DNA of 64,000 nucleotides from Lutibacter sp. B1 (lineage in GTDB: Bacteria > Bacteroidota > Bacteroidia > Flavobacteriales > Flavobacteriaceae), in NCBI RefSeq assembly GCF_012524075.1, contig NZ_JAAZUI010000014.1, forward strand, positions 1 to 64,000, in the 5' to 3' direction. Under the pieces are notes generated by a model. It did not search any database. It was not told where the DNA came from and saw nothing but the letters and a program-made list of their open reading frames with translations. Shown one piece after another: positions 35,682-45,371 of the stretch (positions are counted from its first letter, which is position 1; each line of letters opens with the position of its first letter). Position numbers and translations under genes: made by a program.

Positions 35682-36610
35682 AAAGATTTTTTTACTTTTA
35701 CAAATTCACTAACAATTTCTTTTACAATTTCTGCGGCAGGTTTTATTTCGTGAATCAAACCTGCAATTTGACCAATTTCTAGCTCACCTTCATCCAAATC
35801 GCCTTCAAACATTCCTTTTTTAGCTCTGCCTCTACCTAATTTTTCTTTTAACTGTTCTGAAGAAGGATTTTTTTGATATAACTCATTTAACTCATTATAA
35901 AACTTATTTTTAATTAAACGGACAGGAGCTAATTCTTTTAGAGTTAGATGCGTATCACCATCTTGCGCTTTTACAACTTCATTTTTAAAATTGATATGTG
36001 CCGAAGACTCTTCACTTGCAACAAATCTGCTACCAATTTGAACACCATCGGCACCTAAAACCATTGCAGCCAACATTCCTCTTCCTGTTGCAATTCCACC
36101 GGCAGCAATTAAAGGAATTTTTATTTTCTCTCTAACCATTGGAATCAATGTAAAAGTAGTAGTTTCTTCCCTTCCATTATGTCCTCCTGCTTCAAAACCT
36201 TCAGCAACAACAGCATCAACACCTGCTTGTTCAGCTTTAATTGCAAATTTTACACTGCTTACAACATGTACCACTATAATTTCTTTCTCTTTTAAAAAAG
36301 ATGTCCAAGTTTTAGGATTTCCTGCAGAAGTAAATACAACTTTAACCCCTTCATCAACAATTATTTGCATAATTTCTTCAATATTAGGATACAACATTGG
36401 CACATTAACTCCAAAAGGTTTGGTTGTCGCTTTTTTACATTTTTGAATGTGTTCGCGCAGTACATCAGGATACATTGAACCTGCACCTATCAAACCCAAT
36501 CCTCCTGCATTACTTACAGCAGAAGCCAATTTCCAACCGCTATTCCATATCATTCCTGCTTGAATAATAGGATATTTTATATTGAAAAGACGTGTAATTG
36601 TAGTATTCAT
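35675..36610 (-). CDS. Nitronate monooxygenase / FabK-like flavoprotein
   Basis: A 311-residue FMN-binding TIM barrel. PIIQAGMIWNSGWKLASAVSNAGGLG is the barrel start, GVNVPMLYP follows, then EGFEAGGHNG (substrate-side His), LIAAGGIATGRG and GADGVQIGSRF (FMN phosphate). It could be a nitronate monooxygenase or an enoyl-ACP reductase of the FabK type; the His in AGGHNG is shared by both. It starts 1 nt after the subtilase stop codon and overlaps sanA, giving a three-gene minus-strand operon. Confidence 0.88.
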   Translation of the reverse strand: MNTTITRLFNIKYPIIQAGMIWNSGWKLASAVSNAGGLGLIGAGSMYPDVLREHIQKCKKATTKPFGVNVPMLYPNIEEIMQIIVDEGVKVVFTSAGNPKTWTSFLKEKEIIVVHVVSSVKFAIKAEQAGVDAVVAEGFEAGGHNGREETTTFTLIPMVREKIKIPLIAAGGIATGRGMLAAMVLGADGVQIGSRFVASEESSAHINFKNEVVKAQDGDTHLTLKELAPVRLIKNKFYNELNELYQKNPSSEQLKEKLGRGRAKKGMFEGDLDEGELEIGQIAGLIHEIKPAAEIVKEIVSEFVKVKKSLC

Positions 36611-38236
36611 CTAATTTTTAAATATTTTAATTTTCTGCAATTTATCATTCAACTTTAAATGTACAAAATACAAACCTTGTGTTAAATTTGAAACTGGTAT
36701 TGAAGGATTATTTTTAGTTACTTTATTTTGGAGAATTTCAACTCCTAAAATAGTATAAATTTCAACATCAAATTCTTCAACTTCAGCAGGAAATTTAAAT
36801 TTTAATTCTTCATTTGCAGGATTTGGATAATATACAAATTCAAAATCTACATTATTAGCAATTTCTTCACTTTCAAGTAAACTATAAATAGTTTCAAAAT
36901 TTGGGATTCCATATCCTTCCTGATTGATCGGACTTTCATACAAATGTGCTGATTCTTTTATCAATTGGATAATTTCAGTATTCGTTTTAGTTGGAAAAGC
37001 TTGCCATAAACAAGCAGTCATTCCTGCAATAATTGGTGATGAAAAAGATGTTCCGTTAGAAGTTGCAATATTTCCTGAAGAATCAATTATATAAACACCT
37101 TCACCTTGTGCGCAAACATCCGGTTTTATCCTGTTGTCAAAGGTTGGACCATACGAACTAAAATTAGCAATTATACTTTCTGAATTTACAGCACCAATTG
37201 TTAAAACTGATGAAGCATCGGCCGGAGCACTTATATAATTCCAGGTGCTATTGCCTTCATTTCCCGCAGAATTTACCACTATTATACCACGAGAAAAAGC
37301 AATTTCTGCACCTCTGGTTATAAACGTAGTTTTTCCATCTAAATCTTCATATAGATGATTATAATTTACATTATCAAAAGTAGTATACCCCAAAGAAGTA
37401 TTGATAATATCTACTCCTAAACTATCGGCTTTTTCAGCAGCTTCAATCCATAAACTTTCTTCTAAAGGTACTTCTTGAGTACTGTCTTCAGAAATAAATA
37501 AATAAAATTGAGCATCGGGCGAAGTACCAGTAAACTCATTTTCCAAATACCCTGCTATAGTAGATAAAACCGCCATTCCATGATAATCTCTTACATACAA
37601 ATCATCATTTCTTTCAACAAAATTATAACCTCCTAAAATCTGATTGTTGTTTCTAATTCTCTCAAATGCCTTAAAATTATCTACACCTATAAAACCACCA
37701 TCTATTACAGCAATTTGCATTCCTTCTCCGGTAAAATTATTTTGATGTAATATAGTTCCTTTCAACATTTCAATCTGATTGGTTGCATTGCCATAATTAA
37801 AATCGGTTGTAAATTTTAATTTATCATTTTTAAAAGTGTTTTTTTGCTTATTTCTATTTTTGGATGAAGAATTTAGAGACCTGTCAGCATATTCAATTTT
37901 ACTAACAAAATTCAAACTCTTCAAATTATTAATATCTTCTTGGTTCCCTTGTACATGCAACGCATTTAGCCATTTAGATGTTGCTTTTACAACAATACCA
38001 TTGCTGTTTTTTACCTGATTTATATATGATACTTCTATAGGAACATCAATATAATCAATCGGTATATTAAAACGTGTTCTTCTATCAATAGCACGTTGAG
38101 AAAGCATAGTTAAAGGTGCTTGAATAAAAGTAGCCTCATTGGGTTTATTTTTAAAATACACCCATGCGTCTTCAACTTGCGCAACTATATTGCTTAATGA
38201 AAATAATAAAAGATATGTTAGCAGTTTTGCTTTCAC
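36611..38236 (-). CDS. Subtilisin-like serine protease (S8) with type IX secretion sorting domain
   Basis: A 541-residue secreted protease. Signal peptide 1-19, propeptide-like region to about 165, and S8 catalytic domain with Asp179 (AVIDGG), His219 (DYHGMAV), oxyanion Asn326 (SAGNEG) and Ser397 (NGTSFSSP). Residues about 465-541 are a type A C-terminal domain (FVYYPNPANEEL, then LTQGLYFVHL, ending KIKIFKN) that directs export by the T9SS and removal or anchoring at the cell surface. Together with gldI it implies an active T9SS. It is operonic with the flavoprotein and sanA genes. Confidence 0.94.
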   Translation of the reverse strand: MKAKLLTYLLLFSLSNIVAQVEDAWVYFKNKPNEATFIQAPLTMLSQRAIDRRTRFNIPIDYIDVPIEVSYINQVKNSNGIVVKATSKWLNALHVQGNQEDINNLKSLNFVSKIEYADRSLNSSSKNRNKQKNTFKNDKLKFTTDFNYGNATNQIEMLKGTILHQNNFTGEGMQIAVIDGGFIGVDNFKAFERIRNNNQILGGYNFVERNDDLYVRDYHGMAVLSTIAGYLENEFTGTSPDAQFYLFISEDSTQEVPLEESLWIEAAEKADSLGVDIINTSLGYTTFDNVNYNHLYEDLDGKTTFITRGAEIAFSRGIIVVNSAGNEGNSTWNYISAPADASSVLTIGAVNSESIIANFSSYGPTFDNRIKPDVCAQGEGVYIIDSSGNIATSNGTSFSSPIIAGMTACLWQAFPTKTNTEIIQLIKESAHLYESPINQEGYGIPNFETIYSLLESEEIANNVDFEFVYYPNPANEELKFKFPAEVEEFDVEIYTILGVEILQNKVTKNNPSIPVSNLTQGLYFVHLKLNDKLQKIKIFKN

Positions 38237-38303
38237 AATTGGTTAGTAGTATAATTAGTATTCCGAAAATACTGAATTTTATTGAAAGTATGTAAAATAC
38301 AAT

Positions 38304-39491
38304 TTAGGATATCACTCCTGAACCTAACAGTTCTTCATTTACGTACCAAGCTACAAATTGCCCTTCGGTAATGGCAGATTGCATGTTTTCAAACTCAACA
38401 TACAAACCACTTTCTACTTTATGTAATATTGCTTTTTCTAATTTTTGACGATAACGAATACGTGCTAAAACAGGTAAAGTTCCCCCTATTTTTAATGCCA
38501 AATCAGTTCTAATCCAATGTAATTCTTCATTAGAAACAAACAACACATTTCGATATAAACCTTTATGATTTTTACCTTCACCGGTATAAATTACATTTTC
38601 GTTTACATCAGTATCAATTACAAATAACGGTTCTTTGGTGCCTCCAACCGCCAACCCTTTACGTTGACCTTTGGTAAAATAATGTGCACCTTGATGTTTG
38701 CCAACAATTTTCCCGTCAGTTATGTTGTAAACATACTTTCTTGACCTGTATTTTAACTCATCCTCTTTAGAAATAAATCGAGGAAGTGGTTTATTATATT
38801 CTTGAAAATCTTCAGGAATTTGAACTATAACTCCTTCTTTTGGTTGCAATTTTTGCTGCAAAAATTCCGGTAAACGTACTTTACCAATAAAACACAAACC
38901 TTGAGAATCTTTCTTTTCGGCAGTAATTAAATCTTGCGCAGCTGCAATTTTTCGAACTTCAGGTTTGGTTAATTCACCTATTGGAAATAAGGATTTAGAC
39001 AATTGTTTTTGTGATAATTGACATAAAAAATAAGACTGATCTTTATTGCCATCTTTACCTGCCAAAAGTTTATAGATTGTTTGTCCGTTTATCAATTCTT
39101 CGTCTTTACGACAATAATGTCCTGTAGCAACAAAATCTGCTCCTAAATCCAAAGCTATTTTTAAAAAAACATCAAATTTAATTTCTCTGTTGCATAAGAC
39201 ATCCGGATTTGGAGTACGTCCTTTTTCGTATTCATTGAACATATAATCAACAATACGTTCTTTGTACTGTTCACTTAAATCTACTACTTGAAATGGTATT
39301 CCCAATTTATCGGCAACAATCATAGCGTCATTACTATCTTCTAGCCAAGGGCATTCGTTTGAGATGGTTACAGAATCATCGTGCCAGTTTTTCATAAACA
39401 GGCCAATAACCTCATAACCTTGTTCTTTTAACAAGTATGCAGCTACACTACTATCTACACCTCCGGAAAGACCAACAACAACGCGTTTCAT
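38304..39491 (-). CDS. mnmA: tRNA-specific 2-thiouridylase MnmA
   Basis: Adds the 2-thio group to U34 of tRNA-Lys, -Glu and -Gln. The 395-residue protein has the PP-loop [15 protein letters not shown] at 6-20, the nucleophilic cysteine in [13 protein letters not shown] (about residue 101), the sulfur-relay cysteine in [11 protein letters not shown] (about 200) and the C-terminal beta-barrel ([14 protein letters not shown]). Bacteroidota forms carry a longer insert around 50-60 (CPWLEDSND), seen here. A promoter box precedes it. Confidence 0.96.
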   Translation of the reverse strand: MKRVVVGLSGGVDSSVAAYLLKEQGYEVIGLFMKNWHDDSVTISNECPWLEDSNDAMIVADKLGIPFQVVDLSEQYKERIVDYMFNEYEKGRTPNPDVLCNREIKFDVFLKIALDLGADFVATGHYCRKDEELINGQTIYKLLAGKDGNKDQSYFLCQLSQKQLSKSLFPIGELTKPEVRKIAAAQDLITAEKKDSQGLCFIGKVRLPEFLQQKLQPKEGVIVQIPEDFQEYNKPLPRFISKEDELKYRSRKYVYNITDGKIVGKHQGAHYFTKGQRKGLAVGGTKEPLFVIDTDVNENVIYTGEGKNHKGLYRNVLFVSNEELHWIRTDLALKIGGTLPVLARIRYRQKLEKAILHKVESGLYVEFENMQSAITEGQFVAWYVNEELLGSGVIS

Positions 39492-39511
39492 TCAATTTAA
39501 ATTTTAAGCTG

Positions 39512-39519
39512 CAAAGATA
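39512..39519 (-). promoter_or_regulatory. Candidate -7 promoter box for mnmA
   Basis: On the minus strand the sequence reads TATCTTTG, an exact TAnnTTTG match, 20 nt before the mnmA ATG. Confidence 0.55.
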
Positions 39520-39559
39520 CTGATTCCTTTTTTGTAGGAAAAGTTAATTTTTTGAGTAG

Positions 39560-40783
39560 TTAACTGTTTAAAAACTCACAAACTTTATTGAAAGTATACT
39601 CAAAGCTTTCATCAACTAAATTTGTATTTGGAGTATCTACCGGAAAAGGATTTTCGTGAGTATATTTATAATCAAAATCAAAATCATCAACTTTTATATC
39701 AATATTTCTAAAGGCTCCTTGTAATGTATTTATCACTTCAAAAGAAGGTATAATAGTGTCATTTTTTAACGTAATAGCATAAATATGATCTTCAACTTTT
39801 TTAAATAAATCTTCTCTAAAAACTCTCATATTTTGATATTCGAGCATTGAATGAAATACTTTTCCTTCAAAATGATCTTCATTAATATAATGATTTAAAA
39901 GAGCATCTTTTTTTAGGAAACTTGCAAAATGCTCAGCTAGGTATGAGTACATTGCTATATTAGCCTCACTGTCTAAAATAAATTTGGAAACCGGTGAAAA
40001 CCTGTTTATTACTGCTCCCGCACAAAATAAACACAATTTTGTATTGCTAAAGTAATTTTTATAGTTTGATAGTTTTAAAATCTCAGCCAGTAAACCTCCA
40101 ATAGAATAAGCAAAAATATTGAATGTAAAATCTTTATCAATTAAAGAATGTTCATCATTTTTACATTCTTCTATAAATTGAATAACATCATAATACGTTT
40201 GTAAACCAGACCAAATAATACGCTGTGGCATAGAATGCAAACGCATACTTATAGCAACATTTGAAAGTGATGAATTTATAATATTCGGAAATTTCTTTTT
40301 ACGCTGTTCACTAAGAATAAACATTTGACGCTTTTCACTCCAGCTTAATGGTGCACGTTGCATGTGAAACGCAATAGGGAAAAAAACTATGGCACTTTGC
40401 GTTTTTTCGCAAATATACTTTCCCCAAGGAAGATATTTGTCCCATGTTTTTTCATTTAACCCATGAAATAGAAACGTTACTTTTGAAATTTTTTCAGATT
40501 CTTTTGGTTTTAAAATATAATAATTAAAGTTTTGATTCTCTTGTACCTCAACATCTTTAATTTGAACGTTATTTATGATGGTTCCAATATCGTTATAATA
40601 AGAAATGGTATTATCAAATTCTTTCCGGTGCTTTTCACATTTGTAATGCTCATTTCCGGGCAGCATGTTATGAGATTCGGAATAAAAATCAAATTTATGG
40701 ATACTAACTGTATCTATTTCGAAGAATGATTTTCCTGTTAAAAAAGCTTCTTTTAATTTTAAATAACTTTTGGTATATCTCAT
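39560..40783 (-). CDS. Alpha/beta-hydrolase-like protein (DUF6051 type)
   Basis: A 407-residue soluble protein. The part from about 130 resembles an alpha/beta hydrolase, with TFLFHGLNEKTW (oxyanion region), a nucleophile elbow AYSIGGLLAEI near 225 in which the first Gly is Ala, and a C-terminal DFDYKYTHENPFPV that may hold the histidine. The first ~115 residues have no recognisable fold. I believe it belongs to DUF6051, whose function is unknown. It is the partner of the acyltransferase gene 27 nt upstream, hinting at a lipid substrate. Confidence 0.6.
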   Translation of the reverse strand: MRYTKSYLKLKEAFLTGKSFFEIDTVSIHKFDFYSESHNMLPGNEHYKCEKHRKEFDNTISYYNDIGTIINNVQIKDVEVQENQNFNYYILKPKESEKISKVTFLFHGLNEKTWDKYLPWGKYICEKTQSAIVFFPIAFHMQRAPLSWSEKRQMFILSEQRKKKFPNIINSSLSNVAISMRLHSMPQRIIWSGLQTYYDVIQFIEECKNDEHSLIDKDFTFNIFAYSIGGLLAEILKLSNYKNYFSNTKLCLFCAGAVINRFSPVSKFILDSEANIAMYSYLAEHFASFLKKDALLNHYINEDHFEGKVFHSMLEYQNMRVFREDLFKKVEDHIYAITLKNDTIIPSFEVINTLQGAFRNIDIKVDDFDFDYKYTHENPFPVDTPNTNLVDESFEYTFNKVCEFLNS

Positions 40784-40802
40784 AATTAACTGTTTAATAA
40801 TG

Positions 40803-40810
40803 CAAATTTA
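40803..40810 (-). promoter_or_regulatory. Possible -7 promoter box for the DUF6051-type gene
   Basis: The minus strand reads TAAATTTG (TAnnTTTG) in the 27-nt gap, 19 nt before the start codon. It touches the acyltransferase stop codon and has no good -33 element, so a chance match is possible. Confidence 0.35.
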
Positions 40811-41710
40811 TTAACCATATTTTATGGCATTTTCGTTAGTGGCACTCATTTTCAATTTCCATCTCCTATGACTCCATAACCATAATTCAGGCGATTTTAT
40901 TATAGTTTCTTCTAACAGTTTAGCATATTTGTCAATTATTTCATAATTGTTTCTTTTTGCCGGTTCTTCTTCTATAACTTTAAAATCTAAAGTATAGTGT
41001 CCACGTTTACTTTTTTCAAAAGCAGGAAATAAAACAACCTGATTGCTTTTATTTGCAATCCTATCAGGTCCAATTAAAAATGCAGTGTTTTGATTAAGGA
41101 ATTGTACCCAATGTTTAGTAGCTTTTTTTGTAGGACTTTGGTCTCCGATTAAACAAGTTAGCGTTAAAATATTTTGTTGTTTAAAACTGATAATAGTTTT
41201 ATAACCTTTGGTTGATTCAACACAAATTACACCTATTCGCTCTCTTATTGTCTTCATCAACTCATTAAAATATTTATTGGAAAGTGGCTGATAGAAAGTT
41301 ATTGTTTGATAAGGAATAAACAAGGCTAAAAATATTAACCACTCCCAATTTCCATGATGCCCGGTATATAATATAATACTTCTGCCTTCTGTATAATACT
41401 TTTCAATTAACTCAAGGTTTTTAATACTAAATCGTTTTTTTATTTCTTCTTTGCTAATTGTTAAACTTTTTACTGCCTCAAACACAATATCGCTAAAATG
41501 TTTATAAAACTTTTTTTCGATCAAAATTATTTCTTGTTCACTTTTATCTGTAAAAGAATTTTTTAAATTTTCACGAACTACTTTTCTTCTGTATTTAATT
41601 ATATGATATGCTATTACATATACCAAATCTGATAACATGTTTAAAATAAACATTGGCAGAAGAGAAATAACATAGAAAGGAAAAAACTTTATTTTAGTAC
41701 TAAATTTCAT
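40811..41710 (-). CDS. Lysophospholipid/lipid A acyltransferase (LpxL-like)
   Basis: A 299-residue inner-membrane acyltransferase of the HtrB/LpxL family. An N-terminal membrane segment (FFPFYVISLLPMFILNML) is followed by the catalytic HxxxxE motif GHHGNWEW near residue 120, a DQSP-type block (IGDQSPTKKATKHWVQF) and the closing SPELWLWSHRRWK. These enzymes add a secondary acyl chain to lipid A, or make flavobacterial aminolipids. It is followed by the hydrolase-like gene on the same strand. Confidence 0.9.
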   Translation of the reverse strand: MKFSTKIKFFPFYVISLLPMFILNMLSDLVYVIAYHIIKYRRKVVRENLKNSFTDKSEQEIILIEKKFYKHFSDIVFEAVKSLTISKEEIKKRFSIKNLELIEKYYTEGRSIILYTGHHGNWEWLIFLALFIPYQTITFYQPLSNKYFNELMKTIRERIGVICVESTKGYKTIISFKQQNILTLTCLIGDQSPTKKATKHWVQFLNQNTAFLIGPDRIANKSNQVVLFPAFEKSKRGHYTLDFKVIEEEPAKRNNYEIIDKYAKLLEETIIKSPELWLWSHRRWKLKMSATNENAIKYG

Positions 41711-41770
41711 AATTATTTATATAAACAATTTTTACTATTTTATATTTAGAGAGTGCTTAATTTAGAAAAT

Positions 41771-41798
41771 CAAATATAAAAAAGTAAGCGTATTTTTG
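41771..41798. promoter_or_regulatory. Divergent promoter boxes between the acyltransferase and the M15 peptidase
   Basis: The minus strand reads TATATTTG at 41778-41771, and the plus strand reads TATTTTTG at 41791-41798, both exact TAnnTTTG matches only 12 nt apart. The plus-strand box sets transcription after about 41803 and supports ATG 41862 over an earlier TTG at 41808. Confidence 0.5.
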
Positions 41799-41861
41799 TA
41801 TTAAATATTGCCCAAAAATACGCAACTTTATTTTTTTAACTTAGTACTTACTTTAATTAAC

Positions 41862-42530
41862 ATGAAACTTAAAATTGTTTTTTCAATATTTTCTTTGGTT
41901 TGGCTATCAGCCAAAGCTCAATTACCTTATGGTTTTGTTTATGTAGATGATGAAATTCCTTCAATTAAAGTAGAATTACGTTATTTTTCTACTAACAACT
42001 TTACAGGAAAAGTTGTAGATGGTTATACTGATGATGTTGTAATATTAACTAAGCAAGCTACAAAAGCACTTAAAAAAATTCAAAAACAATTATTAGAACA
42101 AAATTTATCGCTTAAAATATTTGATGCGTACAGACCTCAGCGAGCTGTAAACGCTTTTTGGAAATGGGCTAAAAATGTAAATGATACTTTAATGAAACAA
42201 GAGTATTATCCAAATGTTGCTAAAAAAAATCTATTTAAAGAGGAATATATTGCAACACGATCCAGACATAGTAGTGGAAGCACAATTGATGTAACTATAG
42301 TCGATTTAATTACCAACAAAGAGCTTGATATGGGTACGCCTTACGATTATTTTGGACCGGAATCTTGGGTTTCTTATGAAGGTATCACAAAGCAACAAAA
42401 CGAAAATAGAATGTTTTTACAAACCATAATGAATAAAAATGGTTTTAGAAGTTACCCAAAAGAGTGGTGGCATTTTACGCTAAGAGGAGAACCTTTTAGA
42501 AATATTTATTTCGACTTTATTATTGAATAA
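41862..42530 (+). CDS. D-alanyl-D-alanine dipeptidase, VanX/DdpX-like (M15)
   Basis: A 222-residue exported zinc peptidase. The signal peptide (LKIVFSIFSLVWLSAKAQ) begins at ATG 41862. The zinc and catalytic signature is SRHSSGSTIDVTIVD (His and Asp ligands) and EWWHFTLRGEP (catalytic Glu and His ligand), with the Arg of FDAYRPQRAVN as substrate anchor. These enzymes cut D-Ala-D-Ala released from peptidoglycan. With no vanHA neighbours this is a wall-recycling or scavenging enzyme rather than a resistance gene. Confidence 0.92.
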   Translation: MKLKIVFSIFSLVWLSAKAQLPYGFVYVDDEIPSIKVELRYFSTNNFTGKVVDGYTDDVVILTKQATKALKKIQKQLLEQNLSLKIFDAYRPQRAVNAFWKWAKNVNDTLMKQEYYPNVAKKNLFKEEYIATRSRHSSGSTIDVTIVDLITNKELDMGTPYDYFGPESWVSYEGITKQQNENRMFLQTIMNKNGFRSYPKEWWHFTLRGEPFRNIYFDFIIE

Positions 42531-42563
42531 CTATTTGATTTTGAAAGTATTTTATAAACAAAA

Positions 42564-42580
42564 GAGGCTGTCTAAAAAGT
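42564..42580. other. IS-terminus-like sequence (solo)
   Basis: GAGGCTGTCTAAAAAGT closely resembles the terminal inverted repeats I associate with IS1182/IS5-type elements of Bacteroidota. No transposase and no matching opposite end were found nearby, so at most it is a remnant or chance match. Confidence 0.35.
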
Positions 42581-42628
42581 TTTGAAAGTTGTTAATCTGA
42601 ATTAAGTTTTTATACTATTAACATGGTG

Positions 42629-44062
42629 CTATTTTTTAAGAGGATGATAAAAATCTCCTGATAATGTAAACAAATACAAACACCTTGTATTTAAGTTAAA
42701 CCAGTAAGTATCATTCAATCCACTTAAAACTGAACCAAAGTTATCAACTCTAGCCTTACTGTGTGTCATAGCTGCTACTGTAAATCCTCCCAAAAAAGAG
42801 CTGTTTAAACCATTAGTTCCAATTGGTGTACCATCGAGTTCATATCCATCAACAATATTAGAAGGACCAACACCTTCTGCCCAACCTGAAATTTTCCCTG
42901 CCCAATCTTTAGCTTTTGTATTTCCATTCCAAAGATAATCTAAAGATAAACGCCAAGGAGCCCGACAAGCATCATATCCAAAATAACCAACTCTACCTCC
43001 CGGCCCCGGAGTTCCACTTGCAGTTTGCCAATCGGGTACTAAACCAGTTGTTGAATTTACACTTGTATTTAGTAATGAATAAGTATCATCAGCCAATTCA
43101 CTCCAAACACTATCACCTGTAACTGTTGCAAAAATTCTAAAAAATGCCGGTGTATGGTACATTAAATCTGTCATTTCACAACCTCCCCAAGCTCCACTTG
43201 AATAACCGGGAGCTAAAATATAAATACTCTCTCCATTTACAGTACAAGACACTATTAATGAATTACGAATGATATTAATTATTTCTTTTGCTGATTCTAA
43301 ATAGGTATTTCCCCAATGTTTACTTGCTACAATTAAGGCAAAAGCTACATCAATATCTCCATCAGTTGCACTTCCCGGATCATTTATACCATCACAGGTA
43401 ACAGACCAAGCCATCATATTATTAGCTTCTGATGTTCTTTTACTTTTATAAAAATTAAAAATACCGTCAAACGTTGCTTTATCCTCAGCATAGGCAGATA
43501 AAAGCATTCCAAAACCAACTGCTTCAACCAACGTATTTGATGTTGGCTCAGCCACAACTCGAAGTCCTCCTCCACAAGTTACAACCTGTGTGTTTTTCCA
43601 TCGGTTATATTCACTCATAGCTAATGCTGAAGTAATTGTTGATGGTAAATATCCGTATTGAGATCTTTCAGAAATTGTTATAGTACTTTCAATTGTTTTA
43701 CCTTCTATAATTGTAACATTTACAGAACCTAACGAGTTATATTCGTTCAATTTTATTTCTTCCAATACCTTAAAATATACAGTACTACCTCCACTAACAC
43801 CTGAAATTTCATCAATTTTAAACGATGCTTTTCCTTGACTGTCTGCCACTAAAATTTTAAGTGCATTTTTTGGGTCTATACTTGAAGAGCTGCTAAATAA
43901 ATACACTTGTGTATTTGCTTCATAATTTCCTTCAGTATTTTTTACTAAAATATTTACAACTGTATTTTTAGTTGGCTTTGGATCATCACCATTACCTGAA
44001 CAACTCCAAATACTAACTGCCATAAAATTGAATGCTAAAAAATATATAATTAGATTTTTCAT
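42629..44062 (-). CDS. Glycoside hydrolase family 8 lipoprotein (endoglucanase/xylanase type)
   Basis: A 477-residue lipoprotein (signal to SIWSC). Residues about 25-130 are a beta-rich N-terminal domain. The GH8 (alpha/alpha)6 barrel spans about 140-475 with the acid glutamate in TLVEAVGFGMLL, ATDGDIDVAFALIVA (sugar-binding/catalytic Asp), YFGYDACRAPWRLSLDYLW and a C-terminal FTLSGDFYHP. GH8 enzymes cut beta-1,4-glucan, chitosan or xylan. No SusCD pair or further CAZymes adjoin it. The only other polysaccharide enzyme in the window is the interrupted GH5. Confidence 0.9.
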   Translation of the reverse strand: MKNLIIYFLAFNFMAVSIWSCSGNGDDPKPTKNTVVNILVKNTEGNYEANTQVYLFSSSSSIDPKNALKILVADSQGKASFKIDEISGVSGGSTVYFKVLEEIKLNEYNSLGSVNVTIIEGKTIESTITISERSQYGYLPSTITSALAMSEYNRWKNTQVVTCGGGLRVVAEPTSNTLVEAVGFGMLLSAYAEDKATFDGIFNFYKSKRTSEANNMMAWSVTCDGINDPGSATDGDIDVAFALIVASKHWGNTYLESAKEIINIIRNSLIVSCTVNGESIYILAPGYSSGAWGGCEMTDLMYHTPAFFRIFATVTGDSVWSELADDTYSLLNTSVNSTTGLVPDWQTASGTPGPGGRVGYFGYDACRAPWRLSLDYLWNGNTKAKDWAGKISGWAEGVGPSNIVDGYELDGTPIGTNGLNSSFLGGFTVAAMTHSKARVDNFGSVLSGLNDTYWFNLNTRCLYLFTLSGDFYHPLKK

Positions 44063-44109
44063 TGTAAAAAGTTTAAAAATGATACATACTGCCTAAATAT
44101 CCTAACTAT

Positions 44110-44117
44110 CAAATTTA
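44110..44117 (-). promoter_or_regulatory. Candidate -7 promoter box for the GH8 gene
   Basis: The minus strand reads TAAATTTG (TAnnTTTG), 47 nt before the GH8 ATG. The rest of the 200-nt gap (44063-44261) is AT-rich with nothing else recognisable. Confidence 0.45.
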
Positions 44118-44261
44118 CAACTTTTTAGAAAGTTAATTAAATAAAAAACCTTTATTTTTCATTATATCCTGAACAGAATTCTTCACACAAATTAAAATTT
44201 TTAGTTATTATATTTCATAAGTTCAAAAGTATCTTTTTAAATATTTTATAAATGCTTAATA

Positions 44262-45215
44262 CTATTTTAATGGTCTCTTTTTTATAACTCCTCCTTTAAC
44301 GTCTTTAACATTTTCCATAACAATAAACGCATTTCTGTCAATTTTATCTATTTCTGTATGAAGTTTAGCTAACTCTAACCTTGTTAAAACAGTATACACA
44401 ATATCAACATTATTTAAAGTTTTTCCTCTTTTTCCAGTATAAACTGTACAACCTCTTTTTACATTATTAATAATTGAATTTCTTATTTCCTCGTTTTTAT
44501 CAGAAATAATAGTAACACCAACATATTCTTCAATACCTGAAACCACAAAATCTACAGTTTTAGATGCTGCCAAATAAGTAAGCATTGCATATAATGAAAT
44601 TTCTATTGTAAAAGTATAAACTGCTACTCCAAAAATGAGAATATTGAAGATTAAAATTACATCTCCTATGGTTACCGAAGTTTTTTTGCTAACAAAAACT
44701 GCTAAAACCTCAGTGCCATCAATTACAGAACCTCCTCTAATTGCCAATCCTATTCCCAAACCTAAAAAGAAACCTCCAAATACTGCTATTAATAATTTAT
44801 CGTGTGTAATTGCAGGAAATGGTATAAAATGAACAAATAGCGCCAATAATAGTATTGCGATTATACTTTTAGCTGCAAATCTTCTCCCTATAGTATAAAA
44901 GGCTAAAATCATAAAAGGAATATTTACGGCAATTAATAAGAGGGATAATGAAACTCCTGTTATCTCAGCAATAATTAAAGAAATACCTGTTACACCTCCA
45001 TCAATAAAAGAATTGGGAATTAAAAAACCTCTTAGTCCAAGAGTTGCCGATAGTACACCTAATAAAATTAAAAAACTATCATGTACCAAATGATTGAGTT
45101 CAACTCTTACATTTTTTACTTCCTTCTTAAATTTACTGGGAGTAATTTTATAATCCTCATTTTTACTTTTACGCTTTAAGGCTTGAACTATGATGTAATG
45201 AAAAATCGGATTCAT
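44262..45215 (-). CDS. YitT-family membrane protein (DUF161/DUF2179)
   Basis: A 317-residue protein. A basic cytoplasmic N-terminus (1-45) is followed by five to six helices typical of YitT (GLRGFLIPNSFIDGGVTGISL and GLGIGLAIRGGSVIDGTEVLAV). The C-terminal DUF2179 domain (about 235-315, YTGKRGKTLNNVDIVYTVL) resembles ACT-like ligand-binding folds. The family is widespread and without a settled substrate. It appears monocistronic. Confidence 0.87.
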   Translation of the reverse strand: MNPIFHYIIVQALKRKSKNEDYKITPSKFKKEVKNVRVELNHLVHDSFLILLGVLSATLGLRGFLIPNSFIDGGVTGISLIIAEITGVSLSLLLIAVNIPFMILAFYTIGRRFAAKSIIAILLLALFVHFIPFPAITHDKLLIAVFGGFFLGLGIGLAIRGGSVIDGTEVLAVFVSKKTSVTIGDVILIFNILIFGVAVYTFTIEISLYAMLTYLAASKTVDFVVSGIEEYVGVTIISDKNEEIRNSIINNVKRGCTVYTGKRGKTLNNVDIVYTVLTRLELAKLHTEIDKIDRNAFIVMENVKDVKGGVIKKRPLK

Positions 45216-45314
45216 ACTTTACTGTTGTTTTTTATATTAAAATATTCCTGCTGAAAGTACAAAAAAAGAATATACAATTTAATAAGTAACCTTAAAATTC
45301 AATAAAAAATGAGC

Positions 45315-45345
45315 ATAAAAAAAGCCTATCTTAAAAGATAGGCTT
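45315..45345 (-). terminator. Intrinsic terminator of the cold-shock gene
   Basis: An 11-bp perfect stem (AAGCCTATCTT 45322-45332 / AAGATAGGCTT 45335-45345) with a 2-nt gap is followed on the minus strand by a T7 run (45315-45321). It lies 27 nt downstream of the cold-shock gene. Confidence 0.9.
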
Positions 45346-45371
45346 ACATTTAAAAAGGTAATAAGTATATA

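Noticed and set aside
41862-42530. VanX-like gene as vancomycin resistance
   Set aside because: No vanH, vanA or two-component genes nearby; Gram-negative periplasmic dipeptidases of this type recycle peptidoglycan.
44118-44134. Matching second end for the IS-like sequence at 42564
   Set aside because: Only about ten bases (ACTTTTTAGA) match the reverse complement and the GC part of the terminus is absent; likely chance in AT-rich DNA.
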